Positions 59,869 through 64,000 of a stretch of 64,000 nt of DNA are shown here, in pieces. The stretch lies in assembly GCF_016906535.1 (NCBI RefSeq), contig NC_057371.1, positions 2,604,001 to 2,668,000 on the forward strand, given 5' to 3'. The notes under the pieces are model-generated. The model did no database searches. It was not told the origin of the DNA and worked only from the letters and a program-made list of their open reading frames with translations. Both the position numbers and the translations under genes were made by a program. Source of the stretch: Rhizoctonia solani. Lineage: Eukaryota > Basidiomycota > Agaricomycetes > Cantharellales > Ceratobasidiaceae. Position 1 is the stretch's first letter; each line of letters opens with the position of its first letter.

Positions 59869-60690
59869 CTAACCACATCCATGCATACACATGTGAAAAG
59901 GCACCATCATAAACTTCTCATCGTTTTCCCCCATAAAGGCTTTTCGTCCATCCATTAGTTCCAGTCGATACGCCTCGGCTTCTGTTTGGGTCATAAACCC
60001 ACCAGCAAAGGTATGTATACGGTCGATTGTCTTGGGGGAAAACTTGCCAAAGGCTGCTTTCAGAATGGGATTCGTGGCAATCGGCAATACGCGCCATTCT
60101 TTCTGCTGCAACGACACAACTGTTGTCAACGGCCTTTGCAACACAGGATCAACCAAGGGCAGTGCAACTATCTTCCTGTGCTCTGGCCTGGATTTGTTGG
60201 CAAGTTCGAACGGGGAGGCACGGTGTTGATAGGTGGCAGGGACCGCAGTGCACCTGTCTTGGCAAGTGATCACGGACCCGAGTTTGTTGACGCGTGGATC
60301 ACTCCTAGGTAGGTAGATTTTAGTAGGCACTCCATATGCGTTTGCGCGTGGGGACACGCACCTTGTCATTCCCCACGTCAACTTGCATCCTTGGTCATCA
60401 TCATCTTCACTTGTCACGCACCTCTACACCCAACATTTTGTTGCGCAGGTTAGCGTAGCCCTCAAGCTCTTGAAGGACATAGTCGATGTGTGGCTCCTTC
60501 ATCAAAACCGCCTAATCCGTTGCCTCTTTCCGCCACTTGGCTACTATATCAGCATTGCTATGCTGGGCCCACCAGGGCGGTTTACGGCAATTTTCAGCGG
60601 ACAGGCGCGTCATTTCACGTTCTACAAGCTGAGAATGAACAACATGTGGTCAGTGCGGGTGATAGCTGGTTGATACAGGTAGACATACCA
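59869..60690 (-). pseudogene. DUF4246 protein remnant with internal deletion
   Basis: The upstream part (about 60690-60430, minus) reads LVEREMTRLSAEN, PPWWAQHSNADIVAKWRKEAT and IDYVLQELEGYANLRNK, matching the N-terminus of the fungal DUF4246 family, with a TAG inside (near 60512). The downstream part contains TYQHRASPFELANKSRPEHRKIVALPLVDP, diagnostic of its C-terminus, from 60417 to a stop at 59869. The central several hundred residues expected between them are missing. The function of DUF4246 proteins is not established; some resemble 2-oxoglutarate dioxygenases. The copy is almost certainly inactive. Confidence 0.7.
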
Positions 60691-61491
60691 TCTTTACACG
60701 CGGCATACCAAGTATTCCATCATCTATGTTGTTTCCATATCCTTTGGAGAGTGATTCATTGTATAGGCTCTGCATGGGCAGGACGATTGTCTAGAGGAAA
60801 GTGATGGGTTGGGAGTAGCCGAAGGTGGTGTACATGTAATATGGTTTGACGTTTTTGGGTTCGTATGTGTGCCGTCTAATTTACATCAAGTCTAAGCCAT
60901 TACATGTGGAGTTACTCCAGCGCATGACTTTCTGAGACCTAACTCCTGCATTTCGGTGAGCGGTGAGTTTTCAGGGACCGAGGACCAGATAAACAGGGTA
61001 TTGGCGCCAGTGCTGGACATGGTCGATCAAACGAATGCAATATGTCACGTGCCACTCGTGCAAGGAGTCAACCCCTGACCTTGCTAACCTTGTCCATCCC
61101 TCCACCGCCATTCCAGCGTATTTTTCCCTTTTTTTACTCTCAATGGCACCCTCTCATCCTTATAGTGAGTGGGAACTATCGACGGACTTCTTTTCAAACT
61201 GACTGGTATAAATAGGCCGTATTGGTGGTTTATTTGGTCTGTGGCCATATACGCGGAGGCATAAATTTTGGTGCTCCAGACCTCATTCTGTTGTCTAAAG
61301 ACCGCGTCGACCCGTTCATCGTACCATCTCAGGCTCGGGATGGGACGGAACGGATACCAACCAGCGTATATAACTGCCGTCCCTCGGTGCCGAGTCTCCC
61401 ATCTCCCATCTCCCACCTCCACCCGCCAGCGCTTATTACCCACATACACTCGATCCATCCACAAACACCAAATTCATACTGGACACACAGC
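60691..61491. other. Intergenic region and upstream sequence of the next gene
   Basis: No gene. The frame of the following protein is open from 61222, but ATG codons there would put it upstream of the nearer TATA box. Confidence 0.4.
61367..61373 (+). promoter_or_regulatory. TATA box (TATATAA)
   Basis: Lies about 120 bases before the ATG at 61492, a normal distance for a fungal promoter. A second TATAAATA is at 61207-61214. Positional evidence only. Confidence 0.4.
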
Positions 61492-62177
61492 ATGGTCGCA
61501 GCTATCCCCACTCGCAAGCAGCAGCAAACTCTCGGCTGGGAGTACCATTTGCTCTTCACTCGCTTCTGCGAGCTCGCATCCACCCCTAGCCATCATGCCT
61601 TTGCTCACATCCCTCCGCCGACGTCCTTTCCCCAGACTCAGTGGCTGCTGCGCTCAAGTTCCAAGCAGAAGGTATGGATGAATGAGAACATGATGCAGGG
61701 CATCGAGATGCTCGCACACACCCTGGACCAAGACTGGCCAGACTGGGCGGTGAGTCGTCGTGTTGTGCATATATCGTCATTCCAAGTTGCTTATCGTTGC
61801 CTCTGGTGCAGGCCACTAGTACAAACGTGCTCGGACTGCTGCTGAGCGACCTGTTCGTGGACTTCTACCCCTGGCTGGAGAACCTGGCCGTGCACCAGAC
61901 CTCGTGCAGCACCCTGCTGCGGTTCGAGCGACACATGTTCAACCAGGCACAGCTGCGGCATACATGGCAGTGGTGGCGACACAACCGCCAGACAACTCCC
62001 GGCGCGTGCTTCAGGCCGTCGGTGACTGGAAAGAACGAGAAGGTGGTGATGCCGCGGCACCCGGTCAACTCGAGGACAGGAGTGACATATACGTGGAGGG
62101 GATACTGGGACGTCGAGTCGAAGAAGGAGTGCAGCGGGGAGGAGGTGGGCGAGGAGGACTGGGTTGTGCTCGAGTGA
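61492..62177 (+). CDS. Hypothetical Trp-rich protein (207 aa)
   Basis: Two exons, 61492-61749 and 61812-62177, joined in phase 0 by a clean GT-AG intron; 207 residues, no frame break. Sequence begins MVAAIPTRKQQQTLGWEYHL and is rich in Trp and His (WMNENMMQGIEML, FYPWLENLAVHQTS, HTWQWWRHNRQ), with an acidic C-terminal end (GEEVGEEDWVVLE). The second exon is strongly G+C-rich at third positions, suggesting good expression. No signal peptide or membrane segment. I do not recognise the family. Confidence 0.7.
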
Positions 62178-64000
62178 TATGTGGTTGAGCAGAGTGGGAT
62201 TTGGATAAAGGGGGCGTATGACTAGCGTGTATCTCTAGCAACATGTTGTATTACTACGCAAGATATAAACTGACGAAATCGAGGATCAACTCGTATCATG
62301 AAGGCATAAACTCGTATTTCATGGTCAGAAGATCTACATCGCTTCTCATCTATTGTATTGCTTTGACATTTGTCTAGCGATCATAAACGCAAATCGACAG
62401 AGATGTACAAACGTGCCCTGTTCGCAGCATATAGTGCCATATTTATCGGACACTGAAGCTGATATGGACTCTGATTTATATGCCGTAGCACGTGTTAGGT
62501 CGCAAACTGTCTGAGATGGGCCCGCTCAATTCTTGGTTTATATTGCTGATTTCTGACGGTCGGGTGCCAGAGGCTTCTACAGAACCATAGATTAAATTCA
62601 GGACGGGTGATCAGTGGTTGGGTGAACGGGTGTGCGGCGCAGGCAGGCCAGCACATCGTCCTGCGTCCAAATTCTTCAAAAGCGTCATGAGACTAGAATA
62701 ACGTATTTAGAGCAATAGTGTGTAAATTTCCATAAAGGATCAATACAACGAGGAGCGGAAATGAAGTCGGTCGAGACGCGACCTGAAAGCGTGAGCTAGG
62801 CGCGGCATTTCGAGCCGACGTTCCTCTCCTACACAAGAGTATCGGCCCTTACCGTAATCCATCTCTATCGCCTCCTCGACCATCCTCCTGATGTGCATGT
62901 CTGATTCGTCCGCTGCGGGCTGACTTGGTGCCTGACGGAGCGACATGCCAAAGTGCTGCTGGCTTCTATTCGAGTTGCGGGATGCTATAACAAGCTGGGG
63001 GGGGGGGGGAGGGGGAGTAAACGAGTACCTAACTCACTTGTGCATTCAATGAGTCACAAACCCGAACGTCGTCGATGCCCTGAGCATAAGTTCAGACCTT
63101 TGCATCCAGCACAAGTAGCGCCGACATCCCCGATCTGTTTCCTTGATTCGTACTGTTTGATTGGCTGTTGATTGATCGCTTGGTTGACTGGGAAACCCGC
63201 ATACGCCTATTCAATTTGCGACATTTCGAAAGACAGTTCCTCGACTCAGTCCTACAGTTAGAATCACACAGGCCGCCATGCAAAAGTGAAGGATCGTGCC
63301 ATGGCCATATCGAATTCGTGGCTATAACTCGGAAGCATGGAGGGGGACGTATGTGACTCACACGCAGCCAGAGTATCTCGTGACTATCATATCGTTGAAG
63401 CTGTTGAGTGTCGAAACTTAGATAGCGCAGAGATTGCGGCGAACATACTCCACAACACGTCCGCCATGATGCTTGATGAGACAAGAGACATCCGGGATAT
63501 ATAGGCGCCGAAAAAAGGGCGGTGTTTTCGTTGCCTGGCTGTTAGAAAGTATCATTCTTTTTGATTTCAACAAACTAAGGATTGTTGCCAAGTAGCATTC
63601 GGTCGTAGCACTGGAACAAACTATCGCTGGGCATGAATAGCCAGGTCAAAGTACATACTATTTATTATATAAATATCCACTCACCCAGAGTCAATCAAAA
63701 AGCGTTCAGCACATTCCGTAGTTCGCACCCGAACCCCCCCCTCTTGACACATACCCACGGGAGTCAGCGAAGCTTTGACGAAGCTATATTCTCGCCATTT
63801 GCGTAGATTCGAGCCATCATGTTAGGGATAGTTGAGTACGGTGAATTGGCTATCTGTTGTGACCTGCTACTCTGACACCGTATCAGTTGCCGTATCGTAG
63901 ATGGGGATGCAGTAGACACTCCTTCGACATCACATGAGCATGCGTGTTGAACGCTGTACCAAACCAGATCGGGAGTAGGCGGCCTCGTTTCGTAGAAAGC
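62178..64000. other. Right-hand end without recognised genes
   Basis: No gene that I can support. A 68-codon minus-strand frame at 62740-62946 (MSLRQAPSQPAADES...) has protein-like composition, but I find no partner exon. A run of 13 G at 62997-63009 followed by GGGGG marks a possible G-quadruplex or an assembly weak point. Confidence 0.35.

Noticed and set aside
61222..61491. Upstream extension of the 61.5 kb protein
   Set aside because: The frame is open, but a TATATAA box at 61367 and the Pro/Ser/His-rich translation argue for 5' untranslated sequence.
62997..63009. Telomere- or satellite-like meaning of the G13 run
   Set aside because: An isolated homopolymer; no repeat array surrounds it.

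Overview
This window looks like nuclear DNA of a filamentous basidiomycete. Genes are broken by many 50-60 nt GT-AG introns, the NACHT-WD40 proteins are large, and the retroelements are chromodomain Ty3/gypsy and Ty1/copia types. From recalled family resemblance I favour Rhizoctonia or a close relative in the Cantharellales; this is inference, not a search result.

Layout: 0-1.5 kb, transposon debris including a 220 bp palindromic element. 1.5-5.7 kb (-), an NRPS-like adenylation-thiolation-reductase gene. 6.4-7.3 kb, a foldback repeat. 7.6-9.2 kb (-), a clean CNOT9/Rcd1 gene. 10.1-15.0 kb (+), NACHT-WD40 copy A with one in-frame TGA. 15.6-34.3 kb, a three-level nest of retrotransposons: an old copia element with 5 bp target duplications, a mutated gypsy-1 inside it, two solo LTRs inside gypsy-1, and a young, apparently intact gypsy-2. 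34.5-36.0 kb (-), a 5'-truncated GMC oxidoreductase pseudogene. 36.06-36.44 kb (-), a CNOT9 pseudogene fragment. 39.1-43.9 kb (+), NACHT-WD40 copy B, intact. 44.6-47.1 kb (-), a GMC oxidoreductase that reads through. 50.9-52.3 kb (+), ALG5 dolichyl-phosphate glucosyltransferase. 56.1-57.8 kb (+), an Old Yellow Enzyme. 58.2-59.6 kb (+), an MDR alkenal reductase. 59.9-60.7 kb (-), a DUF4246 remnant. 61.5-62.2 kb (+), an unrecognised 207-residue protein.

The main structure is a tandem duplication. The order CNOT9, NACHT-WD40, GMC occurs twice. The right end of copy A breaks inside GMC and joins directly to the left end of copy B, inside CNOT9, near 36.04-36.07 kb. In copy A the NACHT gene has a CGA-to-TGA stop and GMC is dead; in copy B CNOT9 is dead while NACHT and GMC read through. 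So one working-looking version of each gene survives, split between the copies.

The most novel-looking signal is a 173 bp solo LTR (TG...CA, 5 bp target duplication) at 22460-22632. It carries a tRNA-like unit with A box, B box and T-tract but no anticodon arm. Both gypsy elements have a 12-nt primer site matching a stretch of their own LTR about 33 nt below a TATA box, the layout expected for Tf1-type self-priming.

Caution: four conserved genes (NRPS-like, ALG5, Old Yellow Enzyme, MDR reductase) each need one or more single-base corrections to read through, while CNOT9, NACHT copy B and gypsy-2 need none. Base-call errors and real pseudogenes cannot be told apart from this sequence alone.
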